From: Streptomyces vinaceus | Lineage (GTDB): Bacteria; Actinomycetota; Actinomycetes; Streptomycetales; Streptomycetaceae | Reading direction: 5' to 3' | DNA: 64,000 nucleotides | Assembly (NCBI RefSeq): GCF_008704935.1 | Contig: NZ_CP023692.1 | Span: 3,295,001-3,359,000 of the forward strand | In this document: positions 17,985 through 25,780 of the stretch, piece after piece | How the letters are laid out: each line of letters starts with the position of its first letter | Position numbering within the stretch: the stretch's first letter is position 1 | Notes under the pieces: model-generated | Told to the model about the DNA's origin: nothing | Database searches by the model: none | Seen by the model: only the letters and a program-made list of their open reading frames with translations | Translations under genes and position numbers: made by a program

Positions 17985-18674
17985 ATGGGCGGTGCGCGCA
18001 GGCCGTACGTCCTGCTGTCCGCGGCGATGAGCGTGGACGGGCGGCTCGACGACGCGGGTCCCGAGCGGCTGCTGCTGTCCTCGCCGGAGGACTTCGACCG
18101 GGTGGACGCCGTACGCGCCTCCTGTGACGCGCTGCTGGTGGGCGCGGGAACCGTACGGAAGGACGATCCGCGGCTGCTGGTCGGCGATCCCGGGCGCCGG
18201 GCGGGCCGGGTGGCGCGCGGCGAGCCCGCGGATCCGCTCAAGGTCACCGTCACCGCCTCGCCCCGGCTCGATCCCGGGCTGCGTTTTTGGCACTGCGGTG
18301 GCGAGAAGCTGGTGTTCACCGTGGACGCGAGCGCGGGGCCGCTGCGCGCGGCGCTCGGCGGCCTGGCCGAGGTGGTGAGCACCGGGCCGGAGCTGGACTG
18401 GGCGCGCGTGCTCGACCTGCTCGCGGCGCGCGGTGTGGGGCGGCTGATGGTGGAGGGCGGTACGTCCGTGCACACGCAGCTGCTGGCCCTGGACCTGGCC
18501 GACGAGCTCCGGGTGGCCGTGGCCCCGCTGCTGGTGGGCCAGGAGGGCTCGCCGCGGCTGGTGGGCGGGGCCGAGTTCCCGGGCGGGCCCGCCGCCCGGA
18601 TGCGGCTGCTGGACGCGCGGGTGGCCGGCGACGCCGTCGTACTGCGCTACGCGCCGAAGGAGCGTGTGCCGTGA
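17985..18674 (+). CDS. RibD C-terminal-type pyrimidine reductase (stand-alone)
   Basis: 229 residues corresponding only to the reductase half of RibD (dihydrofolate-reductase fold). In riboflavin synthesis this half uses NADPH to reduce the ribosyl to a ribityl side chain of the 5-aminouracil phosphate. Family motifs are YVLLSAAMSVDGRL, RASCDALLVGAGTVRKDDPRLLV and GVGRLMVEGGTSVHTQLL. The ATG at 17985 follows GGGAGGGG. It overlaps the deaminase gene by four bases (GTGA), so the two are translationally coupled. They face a GTP cyclohydrolase II gene 45 kb away at the other cluster edge. Without lumazine or riboflavin synthase nearby, this is more likely a dedicated pyrimidine supply than a riboflavin operon. 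Confidence 0.85.
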   Translation: MGGARRPYVLLSAAMSVDGRLDDAGPERLLLSSPEDFDRVDAVRASCDALLVGAGTVRKDDPRLLVGDPGRRAGRVARGEPADPLKVTVTASPRLDPGLRFWHCGGEKLVFTVDASAGPLRAALGGLAEVVSTGPELDWARVLDLLAARGVGRLMVEGGTSVHTQLLALDLADELRVAVAPLLVGQEGSPRLVGGAEFPGGPAARMRLLDARVAGDAVVLRYAPKERVP

Positions 18675-19144
18675 CCCCGCTGTACCTGTCGGACGAGGAG
18701 TGGATGCGCCGGGCAATCGCCCTGTCGCGGCGGTGTCCGCCCAGCCCGGGTGCGTACTCGGTGGGCGCGGTGCTGGTGGACGGGGCCGGGATGGAGCTGT
18801 CGTACGGGTACAGCCGCGAGGGCGATCCGAGCGTGCACGCGGAGGAGTCGGCGCTGGCCAAGCTGGTGCCCGGCGACGCCCGGCTGCGCGCGGCGACGCT
18901 CTACTCGACGCTGGAGCCCTGCTCGGAGCGGCGTTCGAGGCCGACTCCGTGCGCCGCTCTGGTGATCGGTGCCGGGGTGCGCCGGGTGGTCGTCGCCTGG
19001 CGGGAGCCGGCGCTGTTCGTGGCGGCGTGCACGGGCGTGGCCGAGCTGCGCGCCGCCGGGATCGAGGTCGTGGAGCTGGCGGGGCTGGCCGGTCGGGCCC
19101 GGGCGGTCAACGCGCACCTGTGGGCGGCGGGCCCGGGAAGTTGA
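18671..19144 (+). CDS. RibD N-terminal-type pyrimidine deaminase (stand-alone)
   Basis: 157 residues of the cytidine/deoxycytidylate deaminase fold, equal to the deaminase half of RibD. The zinc site reads HAEESALAKL (catalytic His and Glu) and EPCSERRSRPTPCA (two cysteines nine residues apart). Predicted reaction: hydrolytic removal of the 2-amino group of the diaminopyrimidine made by GTP cyclohydrolase II. The ToxE deaminase of toxoflavin clusters belongs to the same group. The GTG start at 18671 overlaps the stop of the reductase gene. A gap of 87 bases separates it from the FMN reductase, whose own strong RBS suggests the same transcript. Confidence 0.85.
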   Translation: MTPLYLSDEEWMRRAIALSRRCPPSPGAYSVGAVLVDGAGMELSYGYSREGDPSVHAEESALAKLVPGDARLRAATLYSTLEPCSERRSRPTPCAALVIGAGVRRVVVAWREPALFVAACTGVAELRAAGIEVVELAGLAGRARAVNAHLWAAGPGS

Positions 19145-19231
19145 CGTACTCGTGGCTGCGGCGTTGTCCGTGCGGCTCGCGGCGCAAAAAGTGGGCACCG
19201 CTAGCTCGCACTCATCCGGAGGTATTTTTCA

Positions 19232-19813
19232 ATGTCTGAGCCGCTCCGCGTCGCAGTCATCGTCGCAAGTGTCCGTGACGGCCGGTTCGGCCCGGTCATC
19301 GCGAACTGGTTCACCGGTGTCGCCCGTGAGCGGCAGAACCTTGAGATCGACGTGATCGACCTGATCGAGCACGACCTGCCGAACCGGCTGTCGCAGTCGC
19401 CGGACCTGGAGGTCCAGGCCGTGCTCTCGGGCGTTTCGCCGCGTCTGGCCGCCGCCGACGCGTTCGTCGTCGTCACCCCCGAGTACAACCACTCCTACCC
19501 GGCGTCCCTCAAGTCGCTGATCGACTGGCACACCACCGAGTGGCACGCCAAGCCGGTCGGCTTCGTCGGCTACGGCGGCCTCGCGGGCGGTATGCGCGCC
19601 GTCGAGCACCTGCGCCAGATCTTCGCCGAGACCCACTCGGTGACGGTCCGCGACACCGTCGGATTCCACGGTCCCTGGGGCCAGTTCGACGAGCAGGGCA
19701 ACCTGATCGACCCGACCGAGGCGGAGGCCGCGGCCAAGACCCTGCTCGACGCGCTGGAGTGGTGGGGCACCGCGCTCAAGGACAAGAAGGCCCAGCAGCC
19801 GTACGGCAGCTGA
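19232..19813 (+). CDS. NADPH-dependent FMN reductase family protein
   Basis: 193 residues with a flavodoxin-like fold. It opens with VAVIVASVRDGRFGPVIANWF (phosphate-binding loop, here split) and carries the family flavin motif TPEYNHSYPASLKSLIDW. The RBS GGAGG is eight to ten bases before the ATG. Members reduce free flavin or quinones with NAD(P)H, and some reduce azo or diazo compounds. In this cluster, which carries three further flavodoxin-fold reductases, it could feed reduced flavin to the monooxygenases or reduce an N-N intermediate. That choice is inference. Confidence 0.88.
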   Translation: MSEPLRVAVIVASVRDGRFGPVIANWFTGVARERQNLEIDVIDLIEHDLPNRLSQSPDLEVQAVLSGVSPRLAAADAFVVVTPEYNHSYPASLKSLIDWHTTEWHAKPVGFVGYGGLAGGMRAVEHLRQIFAETHSVTVRDTVGFHGPWGQFDEQGNLIDPTEAEAAAKTLLDALEWWGTALKDKKAQQPYGS

Positions 19814-19880
19814 TCGCCGAACCGCCACCTCGCCCGGACCGGCCCACCCTCCCGGGGTGCACCGCAGCCCTGGAGGAAAG

Positions 19881-21170
19881 ATGAGCCTGCGCACGACCCC
19901 CGCACAGCCCACCGCCCCGCACCGGGTCGCGTTACGCGGCGGCGCGGACCGCCCCGCCTCACCCGAGGCGGGGCGGTCCGTCGCACGCGTGGTCGCGGCC
20001 ATATCCCTGCTCGGGATGCTGGTGGTGGGCCAGCTGTACGTGGCGATCCCGCTGCTGCCCGACATCGGGCGGGCCTGGGGGGTGGACCAGGCGTCGGCCA
20101 CCTGGGCGACGTCCGCGTACGCGGTGACGTACGCGATCATCTCGCTGTTCAGCGGGGCGCTGGCCCGGCGGTTCGGCACCCGGGCGGTGCTGGTGGCCGG
20201 GGTGAGCGCGCTGGCGGTGGTGACGGCCTGCGTGCCGCTGGCGGATTCCTTCGGCGTGGGGCTGGCGCTGCGGGCCGGGCAGGGCCTGTTCGCCGGCGTG
20301 TACGTCCCGCTGGTGTACGCGTACCTGAACACGCACGTACCGGCGTCGAAGCTGCCGACCGCGCTGACGATCGTCTCCGCCTGCATGGCGGGGACGATCG
20401 TCGCCGGTCAGGTGGAATCGCAGCTGCTGGCCGCCGCCGTCGGCTGGCGGGGCACGTTCTGGGTGACCGCGCCGCTGCTGCTGGCGGGTGCGCAGGTGCT
20501 GCGCCGGGTGCTGGCGCCGGTGGATCCGGCGCGGGCCAAGGGCGGCGCGGACACCGGGGCCGCCGGGGGCGCCGCCTCGCGGGCGGCCCGCGGGGCCACC
20601 CGGCGGATGTGGCTGCGGCTGCTGCCCCTGTACGTCGTCGGGATCACCTGCTCCAGCACCATGACGGCCATCTACACGAGCGTGCAGCTGTACGGGCCTG
20701 CCTCGCTGGTCGGTGACGGCCAGGCGATGCTGACGCTGCGGGCCACGGCGATCCCCGCGCTGGTGCTGGGCGTCCTGCTGTCGCCGCTGCTGGGCCGGAT
20801 CCCGGCGCGGCCGCGCGGGGCCGGGGCGTTCGCCGTGGCGGCGGCGGGGATCTGCGGCGCCGGGCTGTTCGGCGGTACGGCCGCCGGGCTGGCCGGGGCG
20901 CTGTTCGTGTTCATGCTGGGCCTGGCGGCGATCGGCCCTGCCGTGGTGCAGGAGATCGGCGCGCTGTCGGGCGCGGCCCACGGGGTCATGGCGACGGCCC
21001 TGTACGGGTTCACGCTCAACATCGGCGGCGGGGTGGGGGCACAGGTCCCGCTGGCGTTCGGCGAGGTCAGGGGCGTCGGGCTGTTCATGTCGGCGCTGCT
21101 GGCCGGCTGCGTGGTGCTGCTGGTGGCGACCGGCCGCCGGCGGCGGCGCGCCGCGTACGTGACGGACTAG
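19881..21170 (+). CDS. MFS exporter with an early TTA codon
   Basis: 429 residues, 12 predicted membrane helices of the major facilitator type. Helix 1 is SLLGMLVVGQLYVAIPLLPD, and loop 2-3 is GALARRFGTRAVLV. It looks like a drug:H+ antiporter (YnfM/AraJ-like group) and is the likely exporter of the cluster product. GGAGGAAAG precedes the ATG at 19881. Codon 18 (19932-19934) is TTA, the rare leucine codon read by the bldA tRNA, so translation should depend on development. It lies 67 bases after the FMN reductase gene, on the same strand, and 109 bases before the flavodoxin-like gene at 21280. Confidence 0.9.
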   Translation: MSLRTTPAQPTAPHRVALRGGADRPASPEAGRSVARVVAAISLLGMLVVGQLYVAIPLLPDIGRAWGVDQASATWATSAYAVTYAIISLFSGALARRFGTRAVLVAGVSALAVVTACVPLADSFGVGLALRAGQGLFAGVYVPLVYAYLNTHVPASKLPTALTIVSACMAGTIVAGQVESQLLAAAVGWRGTFWVTAPLLLAGAQVLRRVLAPVDPARAKGGADTGAAGGAASRAARGATRRMWLRLLPLYVVGITCSSTMTAIYTSVQLYGPASLVGDGQAMLTLRATAIPALVLGVLLSPLLGRIPARPRGAGAFAVAAAGICGAGLFGGTAAGLAGALFVFMLGLAAIGPAVVQEIGALSGAAHGVMATALYGFTLNIGGGVGAQVPLAFGEVRGVGLFMSALLAGCVVLLVATGRRRRRAAYVTD

Positions 21171-21279
21171 AGCCGGCGCCCTCGGCGGGGCGCCGGGCAC
21201 GGAACAGGATCAACTCAAAGGCCCCGGCAGTCGAAAACCGGAAACGAGCGGGGGCGGTCGAAAGGGAGTGCATCTCGTC

Positions 21280-21894
21280 ATGACGAACATCGCTGTCATC
21301 TACTACTCGTCCACCGGCTCCACCTACAAGCTCGCCGAGGCCGCCGCCGCGGCGGCCGAGAAGGAGGGCGCGGAGGTCCGCCTGCTGCGCGTCGCCGAGA
21401 TCGACCCGAACGGCGAGGCCGCGCGCCGCGACGGCGCCTCGGACTTCCAGAACGCCACCAAGGACGTCCCCGTGGTGACCCTCGCGGACCTGGAGTGGGC
21501 GGACGGCATCCTCATCGGCACCCCGGTGCACTTCGGTCTCGCCGCCCCGCAGCTGATGCACTTCATCAACTCCACGTCGAAGCTGTCGATCGAGGGCAAG
21601 CTGCTGAACAAGGCGGTCTCCGCTTTCGCGTCCGGCTCGGCGGCCCACGGTGGCCAGGTCTCCGCGATCCTCGCCCTGCACAACGCGATCACCCACTGGG
21701 GTTCGCTCATCGTCTCCACCGGTTCGACCGACCCGGTGCTGTACAAGCCGAAGAACGGCAACCCGTACGGCGCCTCCGCCGTGGTCGGCGGCAACCCGGG
21801 CCAGGTCCCGGAGGAGAACCTGGAGGCCGCGGCCTTCCAGGCGCGCCGTACGCTGGAGGTCGCCGCTGTGGTCAAGACCCTGGACGCCCGGTGA
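21280..21894 (+). CDS. WrbA-like flavodoxin-fold NAD(P)H:quinone oxidoreductase (1)
   Basis: 204 residues. The FMN phosphate loop is VIYYSSTGSTYKLAEAAA near the N-terminus. GTPVHFGLAAPQLMHFIN and SAFASGSAAHGGQVSAIL contact the flavin, and NPYGAS is the WrbA-type C-terminal loop. The reaction in characterised relatives is two-electron reduction of quinones by NAD(P)H. Here a diazo or nitroso aromatic could be the substrate (inference). The ATG at 21280 lies 11 bases after GGGAG. The stop overlaps the GTG of the NAT gene by four bases, a strong sign that reductase and N-acyltransferase work together. A paralogue lies at 23270. Confidence 0.88.
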   Translation: MTNIAVIYYSSTGSTYKLAEAAAAAAEKEGAEVRLLRVAEIDPNGEAARRDGASDFQNATKDVPVVTLADLEWADGILIGTPVHFGLAAPQLMHFINSTSKLSIEGKLLNKAVSAFASGSAAHGGQVSAILALHNAITHWGSLIVSTGSTDPVLYKPKNGNPYGASAVVGGNPGQVPEENLEAAAFQARRTLEVAAVVKTLDAR

Positions 21895-22694
21895 TCGACA
21901 ACGGGCTCGCCACGGCGTATCTGGCCCGGATCGGCGCGTCCCGCCCCGCGAAGGCCGATCTGGCGGCGCTGGCCGAGCTGACGGAACGGCACGTGCTGAC
22001 CGTGCCGTTCGAGAACCTCGACTACCACCTCGGCCAGGAGATCCACCTGGACGAGCGGGTCGTCGACAAGATCGTGCACCAGGGCCGCGGCGGTGCCTGC
22101 TACGAGGTGAACCCGGCCTTCGGGCTGCTGCTGGAGGCGCTCGGCTTCCAGGTGGAGATCCTCTCGGCGCGGGTGCACCGCCCGGGCGGGCTCGGCGCTC
22201 CGCTGGGCCACCTGATGCTGCGCGTGAGCGTCGACGGGTCGGCGTACCTGGTGGACGTGGGCTTCCGGCGCAACGCGCGCCGGCCGCTGCTGCTGGGGAC
22301 CGAGGCGGTGCAGTACGACCCGCAGGGCGCGTTCGCCTTCGGGCCGGAGCGGGAGGGCGAGTTCGACCTGTTCCTGGACGGCGAGCCGATGTACCGGGTG
22401 GACGGCCGGGCGCGTGAGCTGGGCGAGTTCCGGCCTTCGCTGTGGTGGTTCCGCACCTGCCCGGACTCGCCGTTCATGCAGGACGTGTTCTGCTCGCTGC
22501 CGACGGTCGAGGGCCGGATCACGCTGAAGGGCCACACCCTGACCAAGCGCGTCCACGGCGAGTTCACCGTGGAGCACCTGGCCGACGACACCGAGGTGTT
22601 CGAGGCCTACCACAAGCACTTCGGCATGACGCTGGACCGGCTGCCCGACGAGCCGGTGCGCCCCGCGGGCACGCCCGGTATCGCCGTCGAGTAG
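21891..22694 (+). CDS. Arylamine N-acetyltransferase homologue (1)
   Basis: 267 residues of the NAT fold. The Cys-His-Asp triad is complete and sits at canonical positions: C70 in RGGACYEVN, H107 in LGHLMLRV and D122 in YLVDVGF. NATs transfer acyl groups from CoA or a carrier protein to arylamines, arylhydrazines or hydroxylamines, and ansamycin clusters use them as amide synthases. The gene starts GTG within the stop of the flavodoxin-like reductase (GTGA overlap). A second NAT is at 46843. Against that one, this copy has RRN in place of GRN after VGF, so acyl donor or acceptor may differ. A hydroxyanthranilate-derived amine or hydrazine is a plausible acceptor. Confidence 0.9.
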   Translation: MIDNGLATAYLARIGASRPAKADLAALAELTERHVLTVPFENLDYHLGQEIHLDERVVDKIVHQGRGGACYEVNPAFGLLLEALGFQVEILSARVHRPGGLGAPLGHLMLRVSVDGSAYLVDVGFRRNARRPLLLGTEAVQYDPQGAFAFGPEREGEFDLFLDGEPMYRVDGRARELGEFRPSLWWFRTCPDSPFMQDVFCSLPTVEGRITLKGHTLTKRVHGEFTVEHLADDTEVFEAYHKHFGMTLDRLPDEPVRPAGTPGIAVE

Positions 22695-22842
22695 CCGCGG
22701 GTCCCCACCCCGCGTGCCATGTGCCCGCTTCCCCACCTCGCCTCCCCCACGCGTGCCACCGGATCCCCCCACTCCCCCACGGTGCGCACCCCACCTCCCC
22801 CGCCTCCGCCAGGTACCTCCTTCCCCCCTCCCAGGAGTCACC

Positions 22843-23238
22843 ATGACCACACTCGTCACGGCACCGGCCGAACTGCCGAATGCGTTCCTGCGCGCCTTCA
22901 ACGCCCGCGACATGGAGGCGATCGACCGCCTCTTCGAGCCCGGGGCGGTCCGCGTGCTGACCCCCGGCGAGGTCGTCACGGGCGAGGGCCGGCGCGACGC
23001 GACCCGCAGCTTCATGGCGCTCGGCATTCCGATGAAATTGACGGTGCGCCACTGCTATGAATACGACGACTTGGCGCTGCTGCTGTGTGACTATCTGATC
23101 AAGGGCGTCAAGCCGGACGGAACTTCCGTCCTCCACGAAGGCACGGCCACGGATGTGGTGCGCCGCGGTGCGGACGGCTCCTGGCGCTATGCCATCGACA
23201 ACCCGCCGGGAATCGACCGCGAAAGCGCGAAGCCCTGA
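22843..23238 (+). CDS. SnoaL/NTF2-like protein
   Basis: 131 residues of the cone-shaped NTF2/SnoaL-like fold. It opens AELPNAFLRAFNARDMEAIDRLFEPGAV (here split), passes through GEVVTGEGRRDA and ends VRRGADGSWRYAIDNPPG. This matches the ketosteroid-isomerase-like group used as cyclases, isomerases or hydrolases in secondary metabolism, and no catalytic residue can be assigned with confidence. AGGAG lies six bases before the ATG. It stands between the two flavodoxin-like reductases on the same strand. It could act on a labile cyclic intermediate, but this is inference. Confidence 0.82.
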   Translation: MTTLVTAPAELPNAFLRAFNARDMEAIDRLFEPGAVRVLTPGEVVTGEGRRDATRSFMALGIPMKLTVRHCYEYDDLALLLCDYLIKGVKPDGTSVLHEGTATDVVRRGADGSWRYAIDNPPGIDRESAKP

Positions 23239-23269
23239 ATCCCACAAGACAAGAGAGATTGAAGAGCCG

Positions 23270-23917
23270 ATGACCAACGTCGCGATCGTCTACTACTCGG
23301 CCACCGGAAACATCCACAAGCTCGCGGTGGCAGCAGCCGAGGCCGCCGAGAAGGCGGGCGCGCAGGTCCGTCTGCGCCGCGTCGCCGAGATCCAGGAAGC
23401 CACCATCGCGCCCAACTTCACGGAGTGGACCGAGGCGTTCCAGGAGCACGTCGGCGGCAGCAGCCGCGAGGTCGAGATCGCCACGCAGGACGATCTCGAC
23501 TGGGCCGACGCGGTCATCTGGGGCACCCCGGGCCGCTACGGCGCCATGGCCGGCCCGCTCAAGCACTTCATCGACCAGACCTTCGAACTGCACGCCCGGG
23601 GCGGCCTGAAGAACAAGGCCATGTCCTCGTTCACGTCCACGGGCACCCAGCACGGCGGCCAGGAGTCGACCGTCCTGTCGCTGTCGAACGTCTTCTACCA
23701 CTGGGGCGCGATCATCGTGCCCCCGGGCGTCACCGACCCGATCATGGTGGCGCCGAGCAACGGCAACCCGTACGGCGTGAGCGCCACCTCCGGGCTCCAG
23801 GCCGTCCCCGGCCTGCTCGCCCAGAACGTGACCGAGGACAACCTCAAGGCGGTCGGCTACCAGACCGTCCGCACCCTCCAGGTCGCCGAGGCCCTCAAGC
23901 AGGGACTGGGGAACTGA
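23270..23917 (+). CDS. WrbA-like flavodoxin-fold NAD(P)H:quinone oxidoreductase (2)
   Basis: 215 residues, paralogue of the protein at 21280. The P-loop is VYYSATGNIHKLAVAA. Flavin contacts are GTPGRYGAMAGPLKHFIDQ and SFTSTGTQHGGQESTVL, with GNPYGVSATSG near the end. Compared with its paralogue it has a longer loop after RRVAEIQEA (the WTEAFQEHVGG insert), which is nearer to authentic WrbA. Same predicted chemistry: NAD(P)H-dependent two-electron reduction using FMN. It closes the first rightward gene group, and a strong terminator follows at 23961. Confidence 0.88.
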   Translation: MTNVAIVYYSATGNIHKLAVAAAEAAEKAGAQVRLRRVAEIQEATIAPNFTEWTEAFQEHVGGSSREVEIATQDDLDWADAVIWGTPGRYGAMAGPLKHFIDQTFELHARGGLKNKAMSSFTSTGTQHGGQESTVLSLSNVFYHWGAIIVPPGVTDPIMVAPSNGNPYGVSATSGLQAVPGLLAQNVTEDNLKAVGYQTVRTLQVAEALKQGLGN

Positions 23918-23960
23918 CCCACCTCTGCGACCAGTAGGAACAGCAACGCACCGGCACCGG

Positions 23961-23998
23961 AAAGGCCCGTAGCGGGAGCATCCGCTACGGGCCTTTTT
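23961..23998 (+). terminator. Intrinsic terminator after the first rightward operon
   Basis: The 15-bp perfect stem AAAGGCCCGTAGCGG pairs with CCGCTACGGGCCTTT around the six-base loop GAGCAT and is followed by T residues. This is a classic rho-independent terminator, 43 bases after the reductase stop. It separates the group 17985-23917 from the ligase gene at 24109. Confidence 0.92.
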
Positions 23999-24108
23999 CC
24001 GCGCGCACCACAGTGAATTCCCGCCATTTCCCTGGCTCGAATCCGCCGAGCTGACACAGTCAAACAACCGCCATTGGGTCCGGGCATTCTTGGTGAGAAC
24101 TTGAACAC

Positions 24109-25689
24109 ATGCTCCGGATTCCCAAGAACAAGACGCCGCTCTACCTCGGCCTGGTGGCCGAGGAGGCTGCCGCCCAGTTCGGCGCCAACACCATCACGCT
24201 CGACCGCACCATGGACGCCCTCCCCGAGGTCGGCCAGGTCCTGACGGTCGCCCAATTCGCCGACCTGATCGCCGAGATGGCAAACCGCCTGTGGGCCAGT
24301 GGTATCCGGCCCAGCGAACACGTCGTCATCCACAAGACCAACAACTTCGACATCACCCTCTTCGCGTGCGCCGCGGCCCGCATCGGCGCCGTCCCGGTGA
24401 TGCTCTCCGCGCACCTCGACGGAGAGACCATCAACGCGCTGCTGCAGCGGCTGCCTTCGCCGACGCTGCTGACGGACGCCGCGAAGCTGACGGGCTCGCT
24501 GGCCGCGTCGCCGCTCGCCGAGCTCACCGCGCGGGTCATCTCGGTCACCGAGCCGGTCGAGGGCGCGATCTCGCTCTCCGACCTGGCCGGCGCCCCCGAG
24601 CGCTCGGCGGTCACGCTGCACCCCGACTCGCACGCCATCATGACCCACACCTCGGGCACCACCGGCATCCCCAAGCTCGTGGTGCACTCGGCCCGCTCGA
24701 TCGGCGCCCGCTACCGCTGGCAGAACATCCCCGTCAGCCTGCTGCGCCAGCGCGAGCCCATCCTGATGCACGTCTCCTACGTCCACTCGCGCATGTACCC
24801 CGGCATCGCGTCCATGATGCTGAACAACAAGCCGATGGTCTTCCTGGACGACGCCGAGCCGGCGAAGGTCGCCGACGCGATGGTCAAGTACCGTCCGGGC
24901 GTCTTCGAGACGCACCCGAACTCCTTCCTGGAGTGCGAGTCGATCCTCGACGACCCCCGCAAGCCGTTCAAGACGGTGCGCTTCTACAACTCCACCTTCG
25001 ACGCCATCCACCCGGGCACGATGGACAAGTTCCTGCGGGCCTCGGAGCGCAAGAACCCCGTCTTCCTCCAGGTCTACGGCCAGAGCGAGTGCGGCCCGCT
25101 GGTCGGCCGCCCCTACACCCGCAAGACCGTCATGCAGGCCGACGGCCGCTGCCAGGGCTACTCCACGCCGGGCATCACCAAGTACCGCCTGGTGTCCCGC
25201 AACGGCAAGCCCGTCACCCGCGACAACCCCGGCTACATCGACGTGCAGACCTCGGGCCGCGCCCTGACCTACTACGGCGAGGCCGAGCGCTTCGAGAAGC
25301 AGCTCGACGGCGACTGGTGGCGCGGCGGTGACATCGGCTACCGCACCAAGTGGGGCTGCCTGCACCTGCTGGACCGCGAGGTCGACCAGATCCCGACGAT
25401 CCACTCGACCCTGGAGGTCGAGGACACCGTCCTGCACCGCCTGCCCGAGCTCACCGAGCTCATCATCGTGCCGGGCCCCGACCAGGAGCCCGTGCCCGTC
25501 GTCTGCACCAAGGACGACGCACCCCTGGACCTGGCCCGCTGGAAGCGCGCCATCGCGGACCAGTCCGCGATGGCCGACCCCATCCAGATGAAGCTCGGCG
25601 AACTGCCGCGCACGGCCACCGCCAAGATCAAGCGCCTTGAGCTGGCCCGCCGGCTGGCCGACCAGGTGACCCACGAACTGGCCTCCTGA
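24109..25689 (+). CDS. CreM-like AMP-dependent ligase (candidate ATP-dependent diazotase 1)
   Basis: 526 residues of the adenylate-forming (ANL) superfamily. The P-loop is THTSGTTGIPK at 179-189. A5-type VYGQSECGP follows, then the A8 hinge GDIGYRTKWGCLHLLDRE near 405-425 and the A10 lysine in TATAKIKRLEL near 505. CreM in cremeomycin biosynthesis is a member of this superfamily that uses ATP and nitrite to diazotise an aromatic amine. Because a CreE/CreD-type pair is in the same cluster, diazotisation is the best guess, but acyl-CoA or acyl-adenylate formation cannot be excluded. A paralogue lies at 37398. The gene has its own promoter after the terminator at 23961 and precedes an exporter. 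Confidence 0.8.
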   Translation: MLRIPKNKTPLYLGLVAEEAAAQFGANTITLDRTMDALPEVGQVLTVAQFADLIAEMANRLWASGIRPSEHVVIHKTNNFDITLFACAAARIGAVPVMLSAHLDGETINALLQRLPSPTLLTDAAKLTGSLAASPLAELTARVISVTEPVEGAISLSDLAGAPERSAVTLHPDSHAIMTHTSGTTGIPKLVVHSARSIGARYRWQNIPVSLLRQREPILMHVSYVHSRMYPGIASMMLNNKPMVFLDDAEPAKVADAMVKYRPGVFETHPNSFLECESILDDPRKPFKTVRFYNSTFDAIHPGTMDKFLRASERKNPVFLQVYGQSECGPLVGRPYTRKTVMQADGRCQGYSTPGITKYRLVSRNGKPVTRDNPGYIDVQTSGRALTYYGEAERFEKQLDGDWWRGGDIGYRTKWGCLHLLDREVDQIPTIHSTLEVEDTVLHRLPELTELIIVPGPDQEPVPVVCTKDDAPLDLARWKRAIADQSAMADPIQMKLGELPRTATAKIKRLELARRLADQVTHELAS

Positions 25690-25780
25690 CCAGGCGCTGC
25701 CCCGGACTCCACCGCACTGCACCGCACCGCACACCAGGTACGACCATCGACCCCCGACCCGACCCCGGGAGCTGTACACC

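Noticed and set aside
17985..19144. A riboflavin biosynthesis operon
   Set aside because: No lumazine synthase, riboflavin synthase or dihydroxybutanone phosphate synthase gene accompanies the two RibD halves, and the only RibA-like gene is beside a ToxC-like WD40 gene 45 kb away.
24018..24048. Further SARP-type TTCCC repeats before the ligase gene at 24109
   Set aside because: The copies are spaced 10 and 13 bases, not 11, so they do not share one DNA face. Probably chance.
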